Positions 1 through 8,153 of a stretch of 64,000 nt of DNA are shown here, one piece after another. The notes under the pieces are model-generated. The model did no database searches, was not told where the DNA came from, and saw only the letters and a program-made list of their open reading frames with translations. The position numbers and the translations under genes are program-made. Position 1 is the first letter of the stretch; every line of letters starts with the position of its first letter. The DNA is from Stutzerimonas kunmingensis (lineage in GTDB: Bacteria; Pseudomonadota; Gammaproteobacteria; Pseudomonadales; Pseudomonadaceae), in the NCBI RefSeq assembly GCF_900114065.1, contig NZ_FORS01000008.1, positions 62,001 to 126,000 of the forward strand, in the 5' to 3' direction.

Positions 1-1062
1 ATCTGCGGCTCCGACCTGCACCTGTACGACGGCTTCATGCCCGGCATGCAGCACGGCGACATCATGGGCCACGAGTTCATGGGCGAGGTGATGGAGGTCG
101 GCTCGGCGAACAAGAAGCTCAAGGTTGGCGACCGCGTGGTGGTGCCCTTCACCATTGTCTGCGGCGAGTGCGACCAGTGCCGGCGCGGCAATTTCTCGGT
201 GTGCGAGCGAACCAACCGCAACAAGGAGGTGGCTGACAAAGTCTTCGGCCACACCACCGCCGGCCTCTATGGCTACACCCACCTCACCGGCGGTTATGCC
301 GGTGGTCAGGCTGAATACGTCCGCGTGCCCTACGCCGATGTCGGTCCCGTAGTGATCCCCAATGGTCTGACTGACGAGCAGGTATTGTTCCTCGGCGACA
401 TTCTCCCCACCGGCTGGCAGGCCGCGGCGCAATGCGACATCCAGCCCACCGACACCGTGGCAGTCTGGGGGGCCGGGCCGGTCGGCCAGTTCGCCGTCCG
501 CAGCGCGGTGATGATGGGCGCCGAGCAGGTCATCTGTATCGACAACGTGCCCGAGCGCCTGTCCATGGCCCGCGCCGGCGGTGCCATCACCATCAACTTT
601 GACGAAGAGAGCGTGCTCGAACGCCTCAAGGAGCTGACCCGCGGCAAAGGCCCGGAGAAGTGCATCGACTCGGTGGGCATGGAGGCGCACGCCGCACGTT
701 CGATCGATTCGATGTACGACCGCGCGAAGCAGGCGCTGATGCTCGAGAGCGACCGTCCGCATGTGCTACGCGAGATGATCTACGTCTGCCGCCCGGCCGG
801 CATCATTTCGATTCCAGGCGTCTACGGCGGGATGATCGACAAGATCCCGTTCGGCGCGGCGATGAACAAGGGCCTGACATTCCGCATGGGCCAGACCCAC
901 GTAAACCGCTGGACCGACGACCTGTTGCGGCGCATCCAGGAAGGCGAGATCGATCCGAGCTTCGTCATTACCCACAGCGTCAGCCTCGAGCAGGGTCCGG
1001 AGATGTACAAGACCTTCCGCGACAAGCATGACGGCTGTATCAAGGTGGTCCTCAAGCCATGA
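1..1062 (+). CDS. Zinc-dependent alcohol dehydrogenase (5' end outside window)
   Basis: Medium-chain zinc alcohol dehydrogenase of the COG1063 type, oxidising an alcohol or aldehyde adduct with NAD(P). The frame is open from base 1 (first visible residues ICGSDLH), so roughly 35 N-terminal residues lie upstream of the window. Visible elements are the catalytic-zinc Cys in ICGSD, the following GHE motif, the structural-zinc loop with four cysteines ([16 protein letters not shown]), and the Rossmann motif GAGPVGQ. A long insert after the Rossmann domain resembles formaldehyde-dehydrogenase-like members, but the substrate cannot be read from sequence. A small membrane-protein gene follows 61 bp downstream on the same strand. 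Family assignment is secure; substrate is unknown. Confidence 0.9.
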   Translation: MCGSDLHLYDGFMPGMQHGDIMGHEFMGEVMEVGSANKKLKVGDRVVVPFTIVCGECDQCRRGNFSVCERTNRNKEVADKVFGHTTAGLYGYTHLTGGYAGGQAEYVRVPYADVGPVVIPNGLTDEQVLFLGDILPTGWQAAAQCDIQPTDTVAVWGAGPVGQFAVRSAVMMGAEQVICIDNVPERLSMARAGGAITINFDEESVLERLKELTRGKGPEKCIDSVGMEAHAARSIDSMYDRAKQALMLESDRPHVLREMIYVCRPAGIISIPGVYGGMIDKIPFGAAMNKGLTFRMGQTHVNRWTDDLLRRIQEGEIDPSFVITHSVSLEQGPEMYKTFRDKHDGCIKVVLKP

Positions 1063-1123
1063 ACCGGTCGCCGATCCCTAACGTAGGGATCGGCCGAGCC
1101 ACGTTATCGAGCGAGGAGTCTTC

Positions 1124-1642
1124 ATGAGCATTCCACGTCAAGTCACCCGGCCCAACCATTCCGCGCGCACGCTGGCGCGGGGGCTGGGCTGGTTCAGTAT
1201 CGGTCTGGGCGTCGTCCAGTTGGTGGCGCCGCGGCAGGTCGCACGCTTTATCGGCATGCCCGGCAGCGACGGGCTGGTCCGCGCCTGCGGGCTGCGCGAG
1301 ATCGCCACCGGTGTCGGCATCCTGCTGGCGGATGATCCGAAACCCTGGATCTACGGTCGTATCGGCGGCGATGCACTGGACCTGGCCGGTCTCGGCTGGA
1401 GCATCGAGCACGGCCACGAGCCGGCGAATGCGGCTATTGCCGCCGGCGCGGTGGCCGGCATTACTGCGCTGGACCTGAGCTGCGCCAAGGGTCTGGATGC
1501 CGAGCAGGTGCCGGTGGTCGAATGGGACTACAGCGACCGCAGCGGTTTCCCCGGCGGCACTGCGCAAATGCGTGGCAGCGTCGAGGCCGAGTTCGCCGCC
1601 GCGCGGGCCGAGCCCAACGGCTATTCGCCGTCGCTTCATTGA
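1124..1642 (+). CDS. Small membrane protein of unknown function
   Basis: 172 residues. The ATG is preceded by a GCGAGGAG ribosome site (GAGGAG about 6 bases upstream). The first ~110 residues contain hydrophobic helices rich in Gly and Ala (LGWFSIGLGVVQLVAP and an Ala-rich stretch around AAIAAGAVAGITA), and the last ~50 residues are polar. The layout resembles the membrane segment found in some cyclase/dehydrase-type or DUF4267-like proteins, but I do not recognise the family firmly. It lies directly behind the alcohol dehydrogenase and may be co-transcribed with it. No catalytic motif is visible. Confidence 0.7.
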   Translation: MSIPRQVTRPNHSARTLARGLGWFSIGLGVVQLVAPRQVARFIGMPGSDGLVRACGLREIATGVGILLADDPKPWIYGRIGGDALDLAGLGWSIEHGHEPANAAIAAGAVAGITALDLSCAKGLDAEQVPVVEWDYSDRSGFPGGTAQMRGSVEAEFAAARAEPNGYSPSLH

Positions 1643-1771
1643 GCTGAAACCCAGGGTCGGCTGGGTAGTGCCTGGTCGACTCTGAGCGCGACGATCCGCC
1701 GCATTTGCTATGGTGGCCGGCCGTTTCGGTCGTGGCCCTGCGCCGCGCCGCCAGCTTGCAGATGAGAGTCC

Positions 1772-2704
1772 ATGTCTTCGGTCGTCAATGTCGTCCTGCC
1801 CGTCTTTGCGCTGATCCTGCTCGGTTACCTGTGCCGCCGTAGCGGGCGGATGGGGCCAACCGGCGCTTCCGAACTCAATCGGTTCGTGGTCTGGCTGGGC
1901 CTGCCGGCGCTGCTTTTCAGCGTGGTTGCCACCTCGACCTGGGATCAGCTCTGGCAACCCGGCTTTATCGCCGCCTTCGCCATCGGCTGCCTCGGCGTGT
2001 TCGCCTTCACTCTTGCGTATCGCATGTTGCAGAAGCAGCCGCTGGTCGACGCCAGCCTGGATGCGCTAGGTGCCTCCTACGCCAACACCGGCTATGTCGG
2101 GATTCCGCTGTGCATGCTGGTGCTCGGCGACGAGGCGCTACAGCCGGCGATGGTCGCCTCGATCGTGGTGGTCTGCGTGCTGTTTGCCATCGCCCTGGCC
2201 TGCGTCGAGACCGGCCTGCATGCCGGGCAGGGCGTGTTGCGGACGCTGGGAAAGGTAAGCAGTGCACTGGCGCGCAATCCACTGGTGATCGCGCCGCTGC
2301 TCGGCGCGCTGTGGGCGGCGAGCGGCCTGCAACTGCCGGTGCCGCTGGCGACGCTGCTCAAGCTGCTGGGCGCGGCGGCGGCGCCCTGTGCACTGGTCTC
2401 GCTGGGACTGTTCCTCGCCCAGCCGCAGCCGGCGGCAAGGGTGCAGGGCGTCTGGCCGCTGGTGGGGCTGAAGCTGGTGGTGCAGCCGCTGATCACCTGG
2501 TATCTGGCGTTTCAGGTATTCGAGCTGCCGACGCTGTGGGCCTATTCGGCGCTGCTGCTCAGCGCGTTACCCACCGGGACCGGGCCGTACATGCTCGCGG
2601 AATTTTATGGACGCGAAGGCTCGCGGGTGTCGCGGGTGGTGCTGCTGTCGACGCTGGGTTCGCTGATCACTCTGTCACTGATCTTGGTGCTATTGCCGGT
2701 CTGA
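1772..2704 (+). CDS. AEC (auxin efflux carrier) family transporter
   Basis: 310-residue integral membrane protein with about ten hydrophobic helices in two halves separated by a short polar linker, as in the auxin efflux carrier / malonate transporter family. It begins with a hydrophobic helix (VVNVVLPVFALILLGYL) and contains the family-like GYVGIPL segment in the first half and a polar TGTGPYMLA segment in the second. Members export or import organic anions; the substrate here is not predictable. It starts 129 bp after the preceding gene with its own leader, so it is probably a separate unit, and is followed by two hairpins. Confidence 0.85.
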   Translation: MSSVVNVVLPVFALILLGYLCRRSGRMGPTGASELNRFVVWLGLPALLFSVVATSTWDQLWQPGFIAAFAIGCLGVFAFTLAYRMLQKQPLVDASLDALGASYANTGYVGIPLCMLVLGDEALQPAMVASIVVVCVLFAIALACVETGLHAGQGVLRTLGKVSSALARNPLVIAPLLGALWAASGLQLPVPLATLLKLLGAAAAPCALVSLGLFLAQPQPAARVQGVWPLVGLKLVVQPLITWYLAFQVFELPTLWAYSALLLSALPTGTGPYMLAEFYGREGSRVSRVVLLSTLGSLITLSLILVLLPV

Positions 2705-2723
2705 TAAGCGCGCTCACTTGCGC

Positions 2724-2749
2724 GTGGATAAGCCTGCGGCGTTATCCAC
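2724..2749. repeat. Hairpin after the AEC transporter gene
   Basis: Perfect 8-bp inverted repeat GTGGATAA ... TTATCCAC around a 10-base GC-rich loop, just after the transporter stop codon. Hairpins of this kind are dispersed in pseudomonad intergenic regions. It may help stop or stabilise the transporter mRNA. Confidence 0.5.
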
Positions 2750-2766
2750 CCTACGCCTGGCCGGTC

Positions 2767-2815
2767 GTAGGGGGGAAAACCGCGAAGCGTTTTCCTCGGG
2801 CGAACCTCCCCCTAC
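2767..2815. terminator. Possible bidirectional terminator between convergent genes
   Basis: Nested inverted repeats: an outer stem GTAGGGGG / CCCCCTAC and an inner stem GGAAAAC / GTTTTCC. They sit between the rightward transporter and the leftward methyltransferase, 3 bp from the latter's stop. There is no long T-tract, so a stem structure is seen but termination is inferred. Confidence 0.4.
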
Positions 2816-2817
2816 TG

Positions 2818-3765
2818 TCAGCCCATCGCCCGCGTCACTTCCAGCACCACGGCAGCAATGCGATCGCACTGGGTATAGGCCCCGCCAAGCAGCTCCTCGC
2901 CGAATACGTCCGGGTCGATCTCACGGTAGCCCCACTGCAGGTCGGTACGCTCCAGGCGTTGGCGCACCTCGGCCAGGAAGGGGTCCTGGTTGTCGATCAT
3001 GGCGACCCCGGTATACAGCAGTAGCGTGCCGCCCGGCGCCAGGCGGCCGAGCGCGGCATCCAGAATCGCCAGCGACAGCCCGGCACCGAGCGGTCCGCCG
3101 CCGTGACGATAGGCGCGCTGGTCGGCATCGACCAGATAGGGCGGATTGGCCAAGACCAGATCGAACTCGCCCTGCGCGTTGCTAAGCAGGTCACTGCGTT
3201 CGGCGCGCAGGTTGTTCGCCCCAGCCAGCGCTGCGTTGATACGCGTCAAGCGCAGCGCTTCCGGATTGATATCCACCGCCAGCACTTCGGCTTGCGGTCG
3301 CGCCAGGGCAGTGAGAATGGCGCCGGCGCCCGAGCCACAGCCGATGTCCACCACGCGGCGGATCTCGCCGGCATGCTGATTCAGATGGCAGCAGATGGCG
3401 CTGGCGAAACGGTAGGTGTCCGGGCCGAAGAACACCGCGTCGGTGGCTTCGGTGGGAAAGGCCGAATGCAGGAACAGCTGCCCGTCGAGGCTGGACAGGC
3501 GCACCTTGGAGCGCCAGCGCGAGCCGTAGGGTTCCAGCACGTCAGACTGATCCATCAGGCTGAACAGCGGTGGTGGCAGCAGTTCGTGCTGGAACGGGCG
3601 GCTCCAGCCGAAAACCCCGGGCAGGTCATCGGCGAGCGCATTTTCCGGGCGCTGATTGACTCGTTCATGGGTCAGCGGTGTGGGCGTGATGAAGTGATAG
3701 CCGCGATCCCGCAGGGCCTGGCCCAGGTGCAGCAGCGCGCGGTCCTGCGCATTGTCCATGGTCAT
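2818..3765 (-). CDS. Class I SAM-dependent methyltransferase (PrmB/PrmC-like)
   Basis: 315 residues. The C-terminal two thirds form a Rossmann methyltransferase with the SAM-binding motif DIGCGSGAGA, the acidic motif AVDINPEA and the catalytic NPPY motif (LANPPYLVD). NPPY is typical of enzymes methylating amide or ring nitrogens, such as the glutamine methyltransferases PrmB and PrmC, but the N-terminal ~150 residues differ from PrmC and the substrate is unknown. Start at 3765 is supported by AAGGAA about 7 bases upstream. It lies 23 bp behind the haem-oxygenase-like gene on the same strand, so the two are probably one operon. Confidence 0.85.
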   Translation of the reverse strand: MTMDNAQDRALLHLGQALRDRGYHFITPTPLTHERVNQRPENALADDLPGVFGWSRPFQHELLPPPLFSLMDQSDVLEPYGSRWRSKVRLSSLDGQLFLHSAFPTEATDAVFFGPDTYRFASAICCHLNQHAGEIRRVVDIGCGSGAGAILTALARPQAEVLAVDINPEALRLTRINAALAGANNLRAERSDLLSNAQGEFDLVLANPPYLVDADQRAYRHGGGPLGAGLSLAILDAALGRLAPGGTLLLYTGVAMIDNQDPFLAEVRQRLERTDLQWGYREIDPDVFGEELLGGAYTQCDRIAAVVLEVTRAMG

Positions 3766-3788
3766 CGTCGCGTTCCTTGATGGTGCCT

Positions 3789-5210
3789 TCAGTTGAACAG
3801 TCCGTTGAACAGCCGCGTGGCCAGCAGGCCGGCGGCGGTGTGGTGGCGTTGCGGAGCGAGCAGCGGCAGCAGCAGGCGCATGCGCGCGGCGCGATCGGGC
3901 AGGCGCGCCACCTGCTGCTCGAGCAGCTGCAGTTCCTCGTCGAAATCGTTGCCGCTGACGGATTCCGCCGGTTGCGGTGCGCTCGGCTCCTGTGGCGCGC
4001 GGCGCGCGTTGAACAGCGCCTGCCGCTGCAGCAGCGCGCCGCGCGGGCTGCGCTTGCTGTCGGCCTGCCAGTCGCCAGCGATCCAGTCATGGATCATCTG
4101 CTGTTCATAGGCGCTGAAGACGCCGAACATCGGCGCCTGTTCGCCGGCGATCAGCTGCCAGAAGCGGCTTTCCTGCGGGTCATGGCCGCGCTTGATCCAG
4201 CCGCGCTTGTCCAGCACGGAGAGAAACTGTTCGACGTCTTCGGCAAGCCACTGATTGACCGTGCGGCCTTCGAAACGGCAGTAGTCGGAGTGTACGAACT
4301 GGCCGACCGCCGCCTTCTTCCCGAGGATGCGCTGCACCTCCCGAGACAGATCGAAGTCGCCGATCACCGAGACGGTGCTGGCGCCGAGGTCGTTGAGCCG
4401 GTAGCCGTTGCGCACCCGTCGATAGAACTCCGCGCTGTCGCCGACCTGCGGCAAGGCATCCAGCACGCCCTGCACGGCTTTCTTGGCGTGGCCGTTGTCG
4501 GCGTTGTCGACGGTGACATGCAGGGTGAAGTAGTAGGGATCGATGCCCAGCTCGGTCAGCTCGTAGGAGGTGATCAGCAGGTGCAGCGGTAACTGTTCGT
4601 AGCCCAGGTTGAAGCCGATCACTTCCGGCAGGAACTGCTCGGCATGCTCGGCCAGTGCCAGCTGGATGGCGCCCTGGACGAAGTGCTCGTCGTCCAGCTC
4701 CTGCCAGTCATCGCAGCCCTGGCTGGCCAGCAGCTTGCGGTAGAGCACCACATGGTTCTTCTCCGGCAGGCCTTCGCCGAGCTCTTCCAGATAGGTCTGG
4801 ATCAGCGCGGTGAAGCGCGCATCGTCCCAGCGCTGCAGCAGGCCATAGAGCCAGGCGCCATCGACCAGCTTGGTCGGTGCCACCCCGCGGAGGAAATGCA
4901 GAGCATGGGCCTTGCTGGCGAAATAGCGGCGCGGACCGCCGGCACGGCGCTGGTCCAGGTAAGCCTGATACTGGCGTCCGACCACTTCGGTGCGCCGCAT
5001 GACCCAGGCTTCCAGGCTGGCCGGGTCCTCCGGCAGGTCGGACGGCAGCGCAGCGGCGGCCTCGAGCTGCGCACGCAGGTACTCCGCAGCGCTGTCGCGT
5101 GATTGCGCGTCGACCTCGCGGGCAAGGGCGAAGTAGAGCGCCCGTGAGGGCTGATCCTGCGTGGGTTGGAGGGCAGGAATGATCGGCAGGCTGCGAGAAG
5201 TCAGTTGCAT
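3789..5210 (-). CDS. Haem-oxygenase-like (HDO-type) iron-containing redox enzyme
   Basis: 473 residues resembling the iron-containing redox enzyme family (haem-oxygenase-like fold, Haem_oxygenas_2). The central region holds candidate metal ligands: Glu residues in YLEELGEGLPEKNH, then further along TLHVTVDNADNGH, where an H...DN..H pattern fits the second half of a haem-oxygenase-like di-iron site. Such enzymes oxidise or cleave amino-acid or fatty-acid type substrates; the substrate here is unknown. The C-terminal ~70 residues are polar and low-complexity and may be a flexible tail. Probably co-transcribed with the methyltransferase downstream. The family call is by pattern, not alignment. 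Confidence 0.65.
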   Translation of the reverse strand: MQLTSRSLPIIPALQPTQDQPSRALYFALAREVDAQSRDSAAEYLRAQLEAAAALPSDLPEDPASLEAWVMRRTEVVGRQYQAYLDQRRAGGPRRYFASKAHALHFLRGVAPTKLVDGAWLYGLLQRWDDARFTALIQTYLEELGEGLPEKNHVVLYRKLLASQGCDDWQELDDEHFVQGAIQLALAEHAEQFLPEVIGFNLGYEQLPLHLLITSYELTELGIDPYYFTLHVTVDNADNGHAKKAVQGVLDALPQVGDSAEFYRRVRNGYRLNDLGASTVSVIGDFDLSREVQRILGKKAAVGQFVHSDYCRFEGRTVNQWLAEDVEQFLSVLDKRGWIKRGHDPQESRFWQLIAGEQAPMFGVFSAYEQQMIHDWIAGDWQADSKRSPRGALLQRQALFNARRAPQEPSAPQPAESVSGNDFDEELQLLEQQVARLPDRAARMRLLLPLLAPQRHHTAAGLLATRLFNGLFN

Positions 5211-5400
5211 GATTCTGTTCTATGGCAGTTCTAGTCCAGTTTTGGCTGCCGGGCCTGTGGTTTAGTTCAGCTGCACCGCTGAGCGGCCATCGGTCCAGAA
5301 AAGCGCCTTTACGTTGCAACTTCCGCCGCCACGTTTCCTCCCAATCGACAGAGCCACCCGGACGGGCCGGGCATGGCCACAGATACGCGAGGAGCAGCTG

Positions 5401-5613
5401 ATGAGTCAGAACGACCAGGGTCGCGAGAGCATCGAGTCCATCGACCAGAGCGGCGATGCCCACGAGCAGAATCCGGAAACCACGTCCACCCAGGGCGAGG
5501 TCGCCGGTGGTGACGAAGCCGACGTACCCGGCGGCGCCTATAATGTGCCGCCGGGCCTGGCCGAGGAGGTGAGCGAAGAGGACGCCTCGCGCGAGTCGCA
5601 ACGCAAGCCTTGA
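5401..5613 (+). CDS. Small acidic, probably disordered protein
   Basis: 70 residues starting at the ATG at 5401, chosen because GAGGAG lies about 7 bases upstream; an earlier in-frame ATG at 5314 has no such site. The protein is rich in Glu, Asp, Ser, Gly and Gln and has no hydrophobic core, which suggests intrinsic disorder. No known motif. It lies between two leftward genes and is expressed in the opposite direction from both. Similar short acidic proteins are common in pseudomonads, but I cannot name a function. Confidence 0.6.
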   Translation: MSQNDQGRESIESIDQSGDAHEQNPETTSTQGEVAGGDEADVPGGAYNVPPGLAEEVSEEDASRESQRKP

Positions 5614-5684
5614 TTGTGAGCGCCGATGTCAGGCTCAGCCGGCACGCGGTCCGGCTGGCCTGCTGCTAATACCGCCGCTCGGCG

Positions 5685-6875
5685 TCAGGGTTTGGCAAGG
5701 AACTTGATATCCGACGGGCGCTCGACCGGCAGGGTCTGCAGCGTCTCGAGCTTTCCGCTGTCTGGGTCGCGCCCGATCACCACCACGTCATCGCTCAGCT
5801 GATTGGCGATCAGCAGGAAACGGCCGTCTGGGGCGATGGCGAACTCTCGTGGTTCGCGGCCTTCAGTGGGGCGGCGCTGGATTTCCCGTAGGGCGCCGTC
5901 GCTGTCGATGGCGAAGACGATGATGTGGTTGTAGTCGCCGCGGTCGCTGACATAGAGGAAACGGCCATCGGCCGAGGTGTGGATCGCCCCCGGTGAATGA
6001 CGCACCTCGCTAGCGGCATCCTTCAGGTCCAGCAGTTGCCGGCGGATCAGGGTGCCGTCCGTGTAGTCGAAGCTCGCCACTTGGGCGCTCAGCTCGAGGG
6101 CGAGATAGGCGTGCTTGCCATTGGGGTGGAAGACCAGATGGCGCGGGCCGCTGCCCGCTGGCAGCTCGATGCTGGCGGGTTCGTCGGGTTGCAGGGGACG
6201 TTCGGCATTGCGCGGGTCGTAGCGGTAGACGAATACATGATCGGCGCCCAGGTCGCTGACCAGCAGGCGCTTGTCGTCCGGGCTCGGTACGGCGGAGTGC
6301 ACATGCGCCGCCTGCTGCCTCTCGGGGTGCACGCCGCTCGACTGATGCGCAAGAAGCTGCGTGACCGGCAGCGGCTGGCCATCCTCGGCCAGCGGCATCA
6401 CCGCCAGGCTGCCGCCCGGGTTCGGTCGCGCCCCGTAATTGCTGATGAACAGGTAGCGCCCGTCATGGCTGAGGCTGGCATGGGTCGGTTCGTCGCCCAG
6501 GCTGATGTTCTGCCCGATCAGCTGGTGCTCGCCGCTGCTGTCGAGTTGCCAGGCGCTGACACGACCGACTGGGTCGGCGTGGGTCGGGCTGTTCTCGTTG
6601 GTGGCATAGAGGCGCCCGCGCTGCTCGTCCAGCACCAGCCAGGAGGGATTGTGGCTGGCGAGCGTCTGCAGCGGTTGCGGGTCGATCCGACCTTTCGCCG
6701 GATCGAAGCGCAGGCGCAGAACGCCCGGGCTGTCGCTGTCGTGCGTGTAGCTGCCGATCAGGATGTGCATGTCGTCGGTCTCGGCTCGCGCGCCGGCAGA
6801 CAGCGTCGCGCCGACCAGCACAGCGAGAGCGAGGCGAAGCAGTACGGGGCGTTTGCGCCTGGTCATTGATGTCAT
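5685..6875 (-). CDS. Exported lactonase-family beta-propeller protein
   Basis: 396 residues from the ATG at 6875; a TTG at 6902 or the ATG at 6866 are alternatives. The start gives a normal signal peptide: basic TRRKR, a hydrophobic LALAVLVGATLSAGA core and an ARA cleavage site, so the protein is periplasmic or exported. The mature part shows the repeated pattern of the 6-phosphogluconolactonase-like seven-bladed propeller family (for example YTHDSDSPG, SHDGRYLFISNYG, SADGRFLYVSDRG, APDGRFLLIANQ). Known cytoplasmic relatives hydrolyse 6-phosphogluconolactone; a secreted one may act on another lactone. It diverges from the acyl-CoA dehydrogenase gene. Confidence 0.85.
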   Translation of the reverse strand: MTSMTRRKRPVLLRLALAVLVGATLSAGARAETDDMHILIGSYTHDSDSPGVLRLRFDPAKGRIDPQPLQTLASHNPSWLVLDEQRGRLYATNENSPTHADPVGRVSAWQLDSSGEHQLIGQNISLGDEPTHASLSHDGRYLFISNYGARPNPGGSLAVMPLAEDGQPLPVTQLLAHQSSGVHPERQQAAHVHSAVPSPDDKRLLVSDLGADHVFVYRYDPRNAERPLQPDEPASIELPAGSGPRHLVFHPNGKHAYLALELSAQVASFDYTDGTLIRRQLLDLKDAASEVRHSPGAIHTSADGRFLYVSDRGDYNHIIVFAIDSDGALREIQRRPTEGREPREFAIAPDGRFLLIANQLSDDVVVIGRDPDSGKLETLQTLPVERPSDIKFLAKP

Positions 6876-6995
6876 GCCACTATGACCACCGTGGACGCCC
6901 AACGCTCCCGAAGACGTTGTTCGAACAATACCCGACTGTCAGGGTCTGATATGCACCTGGGCGGACGCCAGCCACCCGCGAATTCAGGAAGATTC

Positions 6996-8153
6996 ATGGA
7001 CCACTTGCTACCCGTTCAGCTCGTCGAATTGCAAAACGTCGCCGCCGATCTGGCTGAAACCGTCATTGCGCCGCTGGCGGCCGAGGTCGATGCCGACTGC
7101 CGCTGGCCCGCCCATTCGCTGCGAGCACTTGGCGACGCCGGGCTGCTCGGGCTGCAGGTGCCGAGCGAACTGGGCGGCCTGGGGCAGGGGCTGCTGGGCT
7201 TGTGCGTGATTACCGAAACCATCGCCCGCGCCTGCCCGTCGTCGGCGCTGTGCTACGGCATGCATTGCGTGGCGACCGCGGTGATTGCGGCCAAGGCCAC
7301 CGAGCATCAGCGCGAACACTACCTGCGGGAGATCGCCGCGGGACAGCACATCACCACGCTGGCGCTCTCCGAGCGGGGCACCGGCGCGCATTTCTACCTG
7401 CCGGAAACCCGTCTGGATGCCGACGGCGAAGATTTCCTGGTCGACGGTACCAAGCAGTTCGTTACTAACGGCGACCATGCTGACTCCTACGTCGTGTCCA
7501 CCGTCGCGGCGGGCGCCGAGGCGGGGGATTTCAGCTGCCTGATCGTCGACCAGGGCAGTGCCGGCATGCACTGGCTCGAGCCCTGGGCCGGCTTTGGCAT
7601 GCGTGGCAATTCCTCGCGGCCGTTGCAGCTCGATCGCGTCCGGGTGCCGGCGCGCAACCTGCTCGGCGAGCCGGGCGATCAGGTCTGGTACGTCTTCGAG
7701 GTGGTCGCGCCGTTCTTCCTCATGGCCATGGCCGGCACCTATCTGGGCGTTGCCCAGGCGGCGCTGGACGAGGCGAGCCTGCATCTGCGCTCGCGGCATT
7801 ACAGCCATTCCGGCGAGTCGCTGCGGGATGTGGAAAGCCTGCAGATCCGCTATGGCGAACTCTGGACCGAGCTGGTCAAGACCCGCGCGCTGGTGCGCGA
7901 AGCCGCACGCCGGGGCGATGGCGCCCACCCCGAGGCGTTGTCATTCATCCTGGCGTGCAAGGCTGATGCGGCGGAGACCGCAGTGCGCTTGGCCAACGAG
8001 GCGATGACTCTTTGCGGCGGCGCGGCCTATCGCGAGAACAGTCGTGTCGCCCGTCTGCTGCGTGACGCGCGGGCCGCGCACGTGATGACCCCCACCACCG
8101 GCCTGCTCAAGCTCTGGACCGGTCGCAGCCTGCTGGGGCTGCCGCTGCTATGA
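6996..8153 (+). CDS. Acyl-CoA dehydrogenase family protein
   Basis: 385 residues. Start at 6996 is chosen because AGGAAG lies 5-6 bases upstream and the sequence MDHLLPVQLVEL begins the usual N-terminal helical domain; an earlier ATG at 6882 would add an unrelated Arg-rich leader. The three acyl-CoA dehydrogenase parts are visible: helical N-domain, middle beta domain with ALSERGTGAHF and TKQFVTNG, and C-terminal helices ending near CGGAAYRENSRVARLLRDAR. It is an FAD flavoprotein transferring electrons from an acyl-CoA or related thioester. Its stop overlaps the start of the histidine kinase by 4 bp (ATGA), so the two are translationally coupled. Substrate unknown. Confidence 0.88.
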   Translation: MDHLLPVQLVELQNVAADLAETVIAPLAAEVDADCRWPAHSLRALGDAGLLGLQVPSELGGLGQGLLGLCVITETIARACPSSALCYGMHCVATAVIAAKATEHQREHYLREIAAGQHITTLALSERGTGAHFYLPETRLDADGEDFLVDGTKQFVTNGDHADSYVVSTVAAGAEAGDFSCLIVDQGSAGMHWLEPWAGFGMRGNSSRPLQLDRVRVPARNLLGEPGDQVWYVFEVVAPFFLMAMAGTYLGVAQAALDEASLHLRSRHYSHSGESLRDVESLQIRYGELWTELVKTRALVREAARRGDGAHPEALSFILACKADAAETAVRLANEAMTLCGGAAYRENSRVARLLRDARAAHVMTPTTGLLKLWTGRSLLGLPLL

